From Bacteroidales bacterium UBA1064 (GTDB lineage Bacteria > Bacteroidota > Bacteroidia > Bacteroidales > Tenuifilaceae), in assembly GCA_002316235.1 (NCBI GenBank), contig DCDD01000215.1, forward strand, positions 1 through 12,800: DNA of 12,800 nt, written 5' to 3'. The notes under the pieces are model-generated. The model did not search any database. It saw only the letters and a list, made by a program, of their open reading frames with translations, and was not told the DNA's origin. The translations under genes were made by a program, and so were the position numbers. Below, piece by piece: positions 1 to 6,280 of this stretch. Within the stretch, counting starts at the first letter, position 1. The number at the start of each line of letters is the position of its first letter.

Positions 1-12
1 GTTCGCTCCATA

Positions 13-55
13 CAAGGGGCTGCGCCCCTTGCTACTTATTACGCCCCTTTGGGGC
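13..55. repeat. Two adjacent GC-rich hairpins, non-coding
   Basis: CAAGGGGC (13-20) pairs with GCCCCTTG (24-31) over a TGC loop, and GCCCC (43-47) pairs with GGGGC (51-55) over a TTT loop. The GGGGC/GCCCC arms are interchangeable, so alternative folds are possible. No long T tract follows, so a simple intrinsic terminator is not clear. They sit just before the interspersed repeat at 64-110 and may belong to the same repeat cluster, or terminate a gene lying to the left of the window. Confidence 0.5.
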
Positions 56-63
56 TTAAACTA

Positions 64-110
64 CCGGACAAGTTCCGCCGGTAGGCGGACAGGTTTTTGA
101 ATCTTGAATT
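64..110 (+). repeat. Interspersed repeat, copy 1
   Basis: The segment starting CCGGACAAGTTCCGCCGG recurs at 12754-12800 in the same orientation. By eye the first 24 bases are identical and 41 of 47 positions match overall. Inside it TCCGCC and GGCGGA can form a stem over a GGTA loop, and the 3' half is AT-rich. No ORF or transposase is associated. It resembles a short palindromic intergenic element (REP or MITE-like), but its family is not established. Confidence 0.7.
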
Positions 111-147
111 TAGGCCTTTATCCTTAACCTTATTATCATCCTTATGC

Positions 148-155
148 TATCTTTG
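148..155 (+). promoter_or_regulatory. Candidate -7 promoter element for queG
   Basis: TATCTTTG fits the Bacteroidota -7 consensus TAnnTTTG exactly and lies 29 bp before the queG ATG. No convincing TTTG-type -33 element is seen 19-21 bp upstream, so the call rests on the -7 match and its position. Confidence 0.4.
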
Positions 156-184
156 AACCCATTATATCGGTCAAAGGAGTTTTG

Positions 185-1117
185 ATGGCGATGATACCTT
201 TGGAAATAGTCAGGAAACTGGCTTTAGATGTGGGTTTTAGCGATTGCGGCGTATCTCCTGCCGGAAAGCTTGGCGATGCCGGCAATGGGTTGCTAAGCTG
301 GTTGGGAAAGGGGTATCATGGCGAAATGGCCTACATGGAGCGAAACCTCAACCTTCGTCTTAACCCTTCGGCATTGGTACCGGGGGCAAAATCGGTAATC
401 AGCGTGATTCTTGCCTATGGTCATCAGGAAATACCCCTTATGGCCCACCCACCAAGAGTTTCCCGCTATGCACTTATGCCCGATTACCATAAGGTAATGA
501 AAAACATGCTATTTAGACTTCTCAATGCCTTAAGGGAGGAGTTTGGCCCAGTAAACGGAAGGCCCTTTGTTGACTCTGCACCAGTGCTCGAGCGTGCATG
601 GGCTGAAAACTCTGGCATGGGTTGGATAGGCAAGAACTCCAACTTCATACATCCCAAATTTGGCTCGTTCGTGTTTATTGGTGAGCTCATTGTTGATGCA
701 GCAGTTGAAGATTCCAGCCGTCAGCATAAAAATCGATGCGGCAGCTGCACCCGGTGCATGGAGGCATGTCCCACACACGCCATTGTAGAGCCTGGCGTTG
801 TAGATGCCCGACTTTGCATTTCGTACCTTACCATTGAAAAGAGGAGCCCCCTTACGGAAAAGGAGTGTGGAAGCCTGAACGGCTGGTGTTTTGGCTGCGA
901 TATTTGTCAGGAGGTTTGCCCCTGGAACCAAAAACTACTCCCTATAACGAACGAAGAAGTCTCGATTATCCCAGAGTTGAAACAGCTTAACGCAGGCAAC
1001 ATGATGGGCATGACACAAACACAGTTTGAAGAGTGGTTTGGCATTACCCCGTTAAAAAGGGCTGGATACGAAAAGTTAATGCAGTCGGTTAGCTGTGCGG
1101 TGAAAGCTTCACATTAA
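185..1117 (+). CDS. queG: Epoxyqueuosine reductase QueG
   Basis: This is predicted to catalyse the last step of queuosine synthesis, reducing epoxyqueuosine to queuosine in the wobble position of GUN-anticodon tRNAs. The family is cytosolic and uses cobalamin and two [4Fe-4S] clusters. Visible features are the VDSAPVLERAW segment with the likely catalytic Asp at about residue 130, the GWIGKNSNFIHPKFGSF segment, a first ferredoxin-like cluster (C185, C188, C191, C195 before Pro), the conserved LCISYLTIE (C211), and a second cysteine group (C235, C238, C241, C245). At 310 residues it has a shorter C-terminal part than the roughly 350-380 residues of proteobacterial QueG. The ATG at 185 is preferred over the TTG at 182 because AAGGAG at 174-179 lies 5 bp ahead of it. 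It is a single gene, convergent with ahcY. Confidence 0.95.
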   Translation: MAMIPLEIVRKLALDVGFSDCGVSPAGKLGDAGNGLLSWLGKGYHGEMAYMERNLNLRLNPSALVPGAKSVISVILAYGHQEIPLMAHPPRVSRYALMPDYHKVMKNMLFRLLNALREEFGPVNGRPFVDSAPVLERAWAENSGMGWIGKNSNFIHPKFGSFVFIGELIVDAAVEDSSRQHKNRCGSCTRCMEACPTHAIVEPGVVDARLCISYLTIEKRSPLTEKECGSLNGWCFGCDICQEVCPWNQKLLPITNEEVSIIPELKQLNAGNMMGMTQTQFEEWFGITPLKRAGYEKLMQSVSCAVKASH

Positions 1118-1141
1118 AAATGCCGGCAGCTGCCGGCATTT
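1118..1141. terminator. Bidirectional terminator: 24-bp perfect palindrome
   Basis: AAATGCCGGCAG (1118-1129) is followed directly by its exact reverse complement (1130-1141). It begins at the base after the queG stop and lies 11 bp past the ahcY stop. Read on the minus strand the hairpin is followed by a run of five T and then A. On the plus strand only TTT follows. It therefore probably ends ahcY more strongly than queG. Confidence 0.8.
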
Positions 1142-1152
1142 CGGTAGCTATC

Positions 1153-2568
1153 CTAGTAACGGTAGTGATCGGATTTGTATGGGCCGAGAGGATTTACACC
1201 AATGTAATCGGCCTGTTTGGGCGTAAGCGTTGTGAGCTTAACCCCGAGCTGCTCCAGGTGTAACCTGGCAACCTCCTCGTCCAGCTGCTTGGGAAGGCGG
1301 TAAACATCAACAGCTAAATGCTTTGTCCATAGTTCAACTTGTGCCAAAGTCTGGTTGGTAAAGCTGTTGCTCATCACAAAGCTGGGATGACCTGTTGCGC
1401 AGCCCAGGTTAACCAGTCGACCCTCGGCAAGTATGAATATGGAATGACCATCAGGGAAGTAGTACTGGTCAACCTGAGGCTTTATGTTGACTTTTCTAAC
1501 ACCCTTTTGGGTATTTAACCTATCCATCTGAATTTCGTTATCGAAGTGGCCAATGTTGCACACAATAGTCTGATCTTTCATTTGCTGCATGTGCTCAAGG
1601 GTAATAATATCGCAGTTGCCCGTAGCAGTAACAAAGATGTTACCCTCGGCTAGTGCATCGTCAACTGTTTTCACCTCAAATCCCTCCATTGCTGCTTGCA
1701 GGGCGCATATTGGATCTATTTCGGTAACAATTACCCTGGCGCCATAGGAGCGCATGCTGCGGGCGCATCCCTTACCCACATCACCGTAACCGCAAACCAC
1801 AACTACCTTTCCGGCAATCATCACGTCGGTAGCTCGTTTAATGCCGTCGGCAAGCGACTCGCGGCAGCCGTATAGGTTGTCGAACTTGCTCTTGGTAACA
1901 GAATCGTTCACGTTGATGGCGGGTATCAGCAGCTCGTTTTTCTCCTTCATCTGGTAAAGCCGGTGAACTCCCGTTGTGGTTTCCTCGGAAACTCCTTTTA
2001 GCTCCGCGGCAAGGTTGTGCCATTTGTTTGGTTCCTGTTGAAGGGTTTCCCTAATCAGGTTAAGAATAACCTCCTCCTCATGATTTTGGGCTTTACGCTC
2101 CACGAATTTTCTATCGTTCTCGGCCTTGTAGCCCCAGTGCACCAAAAGCGTAGCATCGCCACCATCATCAACAATCATGTTAGGACCCTTACCGTTAGGG
2201 AAAGATAGAGCCTGAGCAGTGCACCACCAGTAATCTTCGAGGGTTTCGCCCTTCCATGCGAAAACTGGAATACCTGCTGCGGCTATTGCAGCAGCGGCAT
2301 GATCCTGGGTGGAAAATATGTTGCAGCTAGCCCAGCGAACCTGAGCGCCAAGTTCAACCAAAGTTTCGATGAGTACTGCTGTTTGAATGGTCATGTGCAG
2401 CGAACCGGTTATTCTTGCCCCATTAAGTGGCTTTTGGGAGCCATACTTCTGCCTCAGCGACATTAAACCCGGCATTTCTTTCTCTGCAATTTCTATCTCC
2501 TTCCTTCCCCATTCGGCCAATCCAATATCCTTAACCTTATAGGGTTGCAAATTTCCATGCTGTTCCAT
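1153..2568 (-). CDS. ahcY: Adenosylhomocysteinase (S-adenosyl-L-homocysteine hydrolase)
   Basis: This is predicted to hydrolyse S-adenosylhomocysteine reversibly to adenosine and homocysteine. It removes the inhibitory product of SAM-dependent methylation and feeds methionine recycling. The family is a cytosolic, NAD-dependent tetramer. The 471 residues include the substrate-domain segment VDDGGD (133-138), SEETTTGVHRLY (194-205), the NDSVTKSKFDNLYGCRES region with catalytic-type K226 and D230, the dinucleotide-binding GYGDVGKG (260-267), and the usual C-terminal KSDHYRY tail. An insertion near residues 150-190 marks the long bacterial form. The start ATG lies 23 bp after the ribF stop, so ribF-ahcY is probably one transcript. 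The gene looks intact. Confidence 0.97.
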   Translation of the reverse strand: MEQHGNLQPYKVKDIGLAEWGRKEIEIAEKEMPGLMSLRQKYGSQKPLNGARITGSLHMTIQTAVLIETLVELGAQVRWASCNIFSTQDHAAAAIAAAGIPVFAWKGETLEDYWWCTAQALSFPNGKGPNMIVDDGGDATLLVHWGYKAENDRKFVERKAQNHEEEVILNLIRETLQQEPNKWHNLAAELKGVSEETTTGVHRLYQMKEKNELLIPAINVNDSVTKSKFDNLYGCRESLADGIKRATDVMIAGKVVVVCGYGDVGKGCARSMRSYGARVIVTEIDPICALQAAMEGFEVKTVDDALAEGNIFVTATGNCDIITLEHMQQMKDQTIVCNIGHFDNEIQMDRLNTQKGVRKVNIKPQVDQYYFPDGHSIFILAEGRLVNLGCATGHPSFVMSNSFTNQTLAQVELWTKHLAVDVYRLPKQLDEEVARLHLEQLGVKLTTLTPKQADYIGVNPLGPYKSDHYRY

Positions 2569-2591
2569 TTTGTGCTTGTATTTACTTTACT

Positions 2592-3569
2592 CTACTTTGA
2601 GGGGCGTAAAGTTAGGAATAAATTCTGAAAAACTTCCGGATTTAGTGTTTGAAGTATATTCAGGGCGTCTATTCTATCAATAGCCAGCTGCTCGCTCAAC
2701 TCTTTTATGGAGGGAAAACGCTTTTCATTCCTTAGCCTTGCGATTATGGCAACTTCTATTCCGGAAAAGTATATTTCGTCGTCAAAATCAAAGATGTTTA
2801 CCTCGATGGTTTGCTTACGCATGGTGTCAACGGTAGGTCTGAACCCGATGTTCATCATCCCGAACCTGATGGAGCCCTCGATGCTGACCACCACAGCATA
2901 TACTCCCTCCCTGGGGATGAGCTTTAGGGGATCGTTGGGGCGAATGTTGGCCGTTGGAAAACCTATTTCCCTGCCAACTTTTTTGCCCGATTCAACAGAG
3001 CCGGTTATTAGGTAGGGATATCCCAGCATTTGGTTGGCCGTTTCAACGTTGCCCGAAAGCAAGGCTTCCCTGATTTTTGTTGAGCTAATACCTTGACCAT
3101 CAACTTGCAACGTTTCAACTACTTCTAAGGTATAGGACAACTCTGCGGAAAGCTCATGCAGTAACGCTGTATCTCCCCTTCCACCTTTTCCAAATCTATG
3201 TTTGGAGCCCACCACGAAATGTTTAACATGGTAATACTTAACCAGGTGCCGAATGAAGTCCTCAGCCTCCATGTTGTAGAAATCGGGTGTAAATTCTTTA
3301 ATGATAAGAAAGTCAACTCCCAGCTTTGAAACAATTTTCGATTTCTCGGTAAGGGTGGTAAGAAATCTTAGCTTTTCAGGGTCTTTCTGGAGCACCAGCC
3401 GGGGGTGTGGCCAAAAGGTAAGAACGGCTGAACCTAAATTTCTCAACCCCGAGACCTGTAACACCCTTTCTATGAGGGTTCTATGACCGGCATGAACGCC
3501 ATCAAAAAAGCCCATGGTTAAGGCCACCTCCTTTCCAAGGGTTTGTTCGGGCTTTTGAACGATTATCAT
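2592..3569 (-). CDS. ribF: Bifunctional riboflavin kinase / FAD synthetase RibF
   Basis: This is predicted to phosphorylate riboflavin to FMN and then adenylylate FMN to FAD in the cytosol. The N-terminal nucleotidyltransferase half (about 1-180) has GFFDGVHAGHR (20-30), the FGKGG loop (126-130) and ISSTKIR (161-167). The C-terminal flavokinase half (about 181-310) has GREIGFPTANI (199-209), EGVYAV (221-226), NIGFRPT (240-246) and the likely catalytic Glu 256 before the NIFDFD strand. The length of 325 is normal for bacterial RibF. It precedes ahcY by 23 bp with no terminator between them, and the upstream region carries a good -7 element. No FMN riboswitch was recognised. The C-terminus TLRPSK is intact. 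Confidence 0.95.
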   Translation of the reverse strand: MIIVQKPEQTLGKEVALTMGFFDGVHAGHRTLIERVLQVSGLRNLGSAVLTFWPHPRLVLQKDPEKLRFLTTLTEKSKIVSKLGVDFLIIKEFTPDFYNMEAEDFIRHLVKYYHVKHFVVGSKHRFGKGGRGDTALLHELSAELSYTLEVVETLQVDGQGISSTKIREALLSGNVETANQMLGYPYLITGSVESGKKVGREIGFPTANIRPNDPLKLIPREGVYAVVVSIEGSIRFGMMNIGFRPTVDTMRKQTIEVNIFDFDDEIYFSGIEVAIIARLRNEKRFPSIKELSEQLAIDRIDALNILQTLNPEVFQNLFLTLRPSK

Positions 3570-3601
3570 CGCAGGTCTGGTTAATACAGGATGCTAAGGT
3601 G

Positions 3602-3609
3602 CAAATTTA
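3602..3609 (-). promoter_or_regulatory. Candidate -7 promoter element for ribF-ahcY
   Basis: On the minus strand this reads TAAATTTG followed by CACC, an exact fit to TAnnTTTG. It ends 32 bp upstream of the ribF ATG. A -33 TTTG at the usual spacing is not evident. The surrounding AAGGTGCAAAT (plus-strand reading, 3596-3606) is repeated at 3741-3751. Confidence 0.45.
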
Positions 3610-3708
3610 TGACTTTAATTACAACTTTACCTAAGACTGTATTAATTCTGCATTGACCAACGTTTTAAAATTGTTGACCAGCGATTATTTGGATGTGGGC
3701 AATGGTTA

Positions 3709-3751
3709 ATTTGCACCAAAAGAAAAGCATACCTTTTGGCAAGGTGCAAAT
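3709..3751. repeat. Imperfect inverted repeat built on the TTTGCACC motif
   Basis: ATTTGCACCAAAAG (3709-3722) faces CTTTTGG (3733-3739), an unpaired CAA, and GGTGCAAAT (3743-3751), which allows a hairpin with one bulge. Each outer arm also resembles a Bacteroidota -7 element with one mismatch, one on each strand and facing each other. TATTTTT follows the right arm on the plus strand. It could be a hairpin, overlapping promoter-like sites or an operator; the sequence does not decide between these. Confidence 0.45.
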
Positions 3752-3956
3752 ATTTTTCTGCTTGTAAAGAATTTATCACATGAAACATCTCTTTTAGTGA
3801 GGCGAGTCTTGTGAAGGTTAGAGACTGTGGCTCATTTAGTGTTTTGCCTGGAATCCATCAAAACTTTTTAACCCTTACTCATGAACAGGTTGGGTTGATG
3901 CTAAAATATGGTGAAAAAATCCTCATAAATGGAGTAAAACCAGCAAATAGCGAGGG

Positions 3957-4676
3957 TTATCCATCCATGTCCATAAGGCTGTTGAAGTCAATTTCTCCCA
4001 TCTGCTCGATTTCGAGGAGTTTTCCCTTTTCACACTTCAAAGTGCGGGCAGGAAACTTTTTAATCAGCTGGTGGTTATGGGTGGCCATTACAACTGACTT
4101 TCCACTTTCGGCAATGCTATGGAGTATCTGCATAATCCCTTCGGACGATTCCATGTCCAGGTTACCCGAGGGCTCGTCGGCCAGAATTATTTCGGGGTTG
4201 TTGAGAAGCGCACGGGCAATGACTACCCGCTGCTGCTCACCCCCAGAAAGCTGATGGGGCAACTTGTAGTCCTTAAACTTTAGCCCAACCATTTCAAGCA
4301 CCTCGGTTATTCGCTGCTTGATGGCCTGCTTATCCTTCCAGCCGGTTGACCTTAGCACAAACAGAAGGTTGTCATAAACGCTCCGATCAGATAGCAGCTG
4401 AAAATCCTGAAACACAACCCCAATTTTACGGCGAAGCTTGGGGATATGCCTGCGTTTGATTGTTCGAAGGTTGAATCCACAAACTGTTGCCTCGCCCGAT
4501 TTAAGGGGGAGTTCAGCCGTTATGGTTTTTATTAGGCTGGTTTTTCCGCTGCCAACCCTACCGATGATGTAGAGATATTCGCCCTGAGCCAGCGACAGGT
4601 TAACATCGGAAAGTATGAGGTTATCCTCCTGGAAGATGTTGGCATTGCTAATTTCTATTACCTTGCTTTCGTCCAT
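3957..4676 (-). CDS. ftsE: Cell-division ABC transporter ATP-binding protein FtsE
   Basis: This is predicted to be the ATPase partner of the membrane protein FtsX, which at the division site controls peptidoglycan hydrolases. ABC ATPase motifs are complete: Walker A GRVGSGKT (39-46), Q-loop Q90 in VVFQDFQLL, signature LSGGEQ (143-148), Walker B IILADEP (163-169) and switch H200. The phrases GFNLRT, LRRKIGVVFQDFQLLSDRSV and KKFPARTLKCE fit Bacteroidota FtsE better than LolD or MacB. The ATG at 4676 is preferred over an upstream in-frame TTG at 4694, giving 239 residues. The C-terminal tail after the last family-like segment (about 220-239) is acidic and Met-rich. FtsX is not adjacent, which is common in this phylum. 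A LolD-type role is a less likely alternative. Confidence 0.88.
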   Translation of the reverse strand: MDESKVIEISNANIFQEDNLILSDVNLSLAQGEYLYIIGRVGSGKTSLIKTITAELPLKSGEATVCGFNLRTIKRRHIPKLRRKIGVVFQDFQLLSDRSVYDNLLFVLRSTGWKDKQAIKQRITEVLEMVGLKFKDYKLPHQLSGGEQQRVVIARALLNNPEIILADEPSGNLDMESSEGIMQILHSIAESGKSVVMATHNHQLIKKFPARTLKCEKGKLLEIEQMGEIDFNSLMDMDG

Positions 4677-4789
4677 GGTATGGGTTAAGCGCAAAATTTG
4701 TTGCTAAGGTATAATATTTATTTAAACGCTAGGATACCACATCTAAGGGTTGGCTTTGTATTTTTTACTGTTTAGATGAAAGGAGTGCC

Positions 4790-4816
4790 ATGGATAAAGT
4801 TGTAGGTAGTACTTAA
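4790..4816 (+). other. Possible 8-codon leader ORF overlapping a stem-loop
   Basis: AAAGGAG (4779-4785) precedes ATG at 4790, which opens MDKVVGST and stops at TAA. GGTAGT (4805-4810) can pair with ACTACC (4816-4821), so the hairpin covers the last codons and the stop. It lies about 95 bp upstream of the DUF364-type gene. It could be a leader peptide, a relic of a lost gene, or chance; there is no direct evidence of translation. Confidence 0.2.
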
Positions 4817-4911
4817 CTACCCCTCTACCTTTGGCAGAATGGGGGATGTGAATTTTTCAGCTACTTTTGGCGTTTGGTACAAACAGTAATTTCGGTAAAT
4901 AAAAATATGGC

Positions 4912-5628
4912 ATGAGCACGAGTGACAAAAATGATATCCTGTCTGTTCTTTATGAGGCTATACCTGCTGGCAACAAGCAGGGAGAAGACATTTTTACCTT
5001 TGGATCGGTTTATGTGGCGGCTTCAACAAGCGAGGGGAACATTGGTGTATGCGCCACGTTGGGTGTTACCGTACCCTGCTTTAACCCTGCCTATTTTAAT
5101 ATTGACCGGGTAGCCGACCGGGTAGCGCTGAACGCACTGATTAACGCCAGGGTAAACTATTCGGTTTTATATGATGGCGCAGCAGATATCTTCGATGTTG
5201 TAGATTTTACAAGGTACCAAAGCATTGTGATGATTGGGTATTTCAGGTCGCTGGTTGACAAGCTCAGCAGCAGCGGGGTCGAAACATTTATTTTCGACCT
5301 GAACCAACACGATGTACCTGTAATGCCAATAAAGCTGCAGCAGGAGTACCTGGGTAGGGCCGATTGCGTGATAGTCAGCTCAACCAGCATTTCTAACGGA
5401 ACTTTTAACGGCCTCATCGTCAATACGCCAGCAAGCACCAATGTTTACATGCTGGGGCCTTCAACACCCATGTGCGATGTAATGTTCAGCTACCCTCAGG
5501 TTAAGGGGCTTTTTGGGTCGGTTTTTGAGCCCCATGACCAAAAAACCATTCAAATTATTGCTGCCGGAGGCGGCACTCGCCAGTTCAAAACCTGCATGAG
5601 GAAGGTTTACAGGTTGAGGCATGAGTAA
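4912..5628 (+). CDS. DUF4213/DUF364 (putative heavy-metal chelation) family protein
   Basis: This is a 238-residue cytosolic-looking protein with no signal peptide or membrane segment. It resembles the two-part family in which an N-terminal DUF4213-like region (about 1-95, with FTFGSVYVAAS and the conserved RVADRVALNALINA helix) precedes a Rossmann-like DUF364 domain (about 100-238). Family-like landmarks are the glycine turn MIGYFRSLV (107-115), SSTSISNGTFNGLI (156-169) and LGPSTPM (181-187). The family has been proposed to bind metals, but no reaction is established, and no metal-linked gene is adjacent. TTTG at 4866-4869 and TAATTTCG at 4887-4894, spaced 17 bp, form a weak possible promoter very close to the ATG. 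The gene is probably monocistronic, since 147 bp separate it from the next one. Confidence 0.75.
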   Translation: MSTSDKNDILSVLYEAIPAGNKQGEDIFTFGSVYVAASTSEGNIGVCATLGVTVPCFNPAYFNIDRVADRVALNALINARVNYSVLYDGAADIFDVVDFTRYQSIVMIGYFRSLVDKLSSSGVETFIFDLNQHDVPVMPIKLQQEYLGRADCVIVSSTSISNGTFNGLIVNTPASTNVYMLGPSTPMCDVMFSYPQVKGLFGSVFEPHDQKTIQIIAAGGGTRQFKTCMRKVYRLRHE

Positions 5629-5748
5629 GCCTGCCAGATTATTTTACAATAAGCGCACAGCTTAGGGGTTCGACCAGCAGACCTTTAGCTGTCGCTTCAA
5701 CAGGTTTGATTTTCTAAGTGCCGGGCATCTTCTTTTCTAAATTTAACG

Positions 5749-5756
5749 TAGATTTG
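5749..5756 (+). promoter_or_regulatory. Candidate -7 promoter element for the HAD gene
   Basis: TAGATTTG is an exact match to TAnnTTTG and ends 19 bp before the ATG at 5776, implying a very short leader. No -33 TTTG is seen at the expected distance. Confidence 0.35.
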
Positions 5757-5775
5757 GCCTATCAAACGAATTGAA

Positions 5776-6195
5776 ATGTTCAGGATTGCAGTTGACTTTG
5801 ACGGAACAATTGTGGAGAACGCCTACCCAGCTATTGGTAAGCCCATTACTTTTGCCTTTGAAACTCTACGCGAGTTGCAAAAAAGAGGCTTTGCCATCAT
5901 ACTCTGGACAGTGCGTTCAGGTAAACTCCTCGATGAAGCCGTGGAATTTTGTAGGCAAAACGGTGTGGAATTTTATGCGGTAAACCGTAACTACCCCGAA
6001 GAATCGTTTGACGGCGAGCAGCCCCGCAAAATTGAGGCCGATGTGTTTATTGATGATAGAAACCTTGGTGGATTTCCTGGATGGGGTAAGGCTTTTGAGA
6101 TGCTTTGCCCGGAAGAATTAAGCCATGAGCTTGAAAAAAAAGCATTAAGCCGATACAAAAAGAAAGGCTTTCTAAACAGGTTACTCGGACATTAA
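5776..6195 (+). CDS. Small HAD-superfamily hydrolase, BT0820-like
   Basis: This is a predicted capless haloacid-dehalogenase-type phosphatase of 139 residues. Motif I is DFDGTI with nucleophile D7 and acid/base D9, motif II is LWTVRSG with T45, the likely motif III lysine is K85 in PRKIEAD, and motif IV is FIDDRN with D93 and D94. The compact length and the segments FAFETLRELQ, FYAVNRNYPEE and DDRNLGGFPGWG resemble the Bacteroides thetaiotaomicron BT0820 protein. Substrate is unknown; a small soluble phosphomonoester is the usual guess for the class. The C-terminal 25 residues are Lys-rich and charged. It is followed 85 bp later by the cyclotransferase gene on the same strand, and co-transcription is possible but not shown. 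Confidence 0.85.
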   Translation: MFRIAVDFDGTIVENAYPAIGKPITFAFETLRELQKRGFAIILWTVRSGKLLDEAVEFCRQNGVEFYAVNRNYPEESFDGEQPRKIEADVFIDDRNLGGFPGWGKAFEMLCPEELSHELEKKALSRYKKKGFLNRLLGH

Positions 6196-6280
6196 CCCAA
6201 GTTAACCAGATTAACACCTAACAGTTTGGCATACGGTAAAGCAAATCACTTCATAACGACATAATTTCCCGACAGCTAAA

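Larger units (their letters stand above)
3570..3956. other. 387-bp AT-rich intergenic region between ribF and ftsE
   Basis: No gene is supported here. Both flanking genes read leftward, so this holds the ribF promoter and the 3' flank of ftsE. Contents seen are the -7 element at 3602-3609, an imperfect inverted repeat at 3709-3751, and otherwise AT-rich sequence. An open frame beginning with GTG at 3811 runs rightward into the antisense of ftsE. It shows no recognisable protein features and is not called. Confidence 0.6.

Noticed and set aside
530..931. Leftward open frame of 133 codons inside queG
   Set aside because: It lies wholly antisense to the conserved cluster-binding part of queG, and its Cys-rich look comes from that overlap.
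185..2568. queG and ahcY as a functional unit through S-adenosylmethionine
   Set aside because: The genes converge on a terminator and the QueA step does not release S-adenosylhomocysteine, so no link is supported.
3570..3660. FMN riboswitch upstream of ribF
   Set aside because: The leader is only about 30-40 bases from the likely start and shows none of the multi-stem RFN conserved blocks.
3811..4254. Rightward open frame of 147 codons starting with GTG between ribF and ftsE
   Set aside because: Two thirds of it is antisense to the conserved 3' half of ftsE, and the rest has no recognisable domain, ribosome site or promoter.
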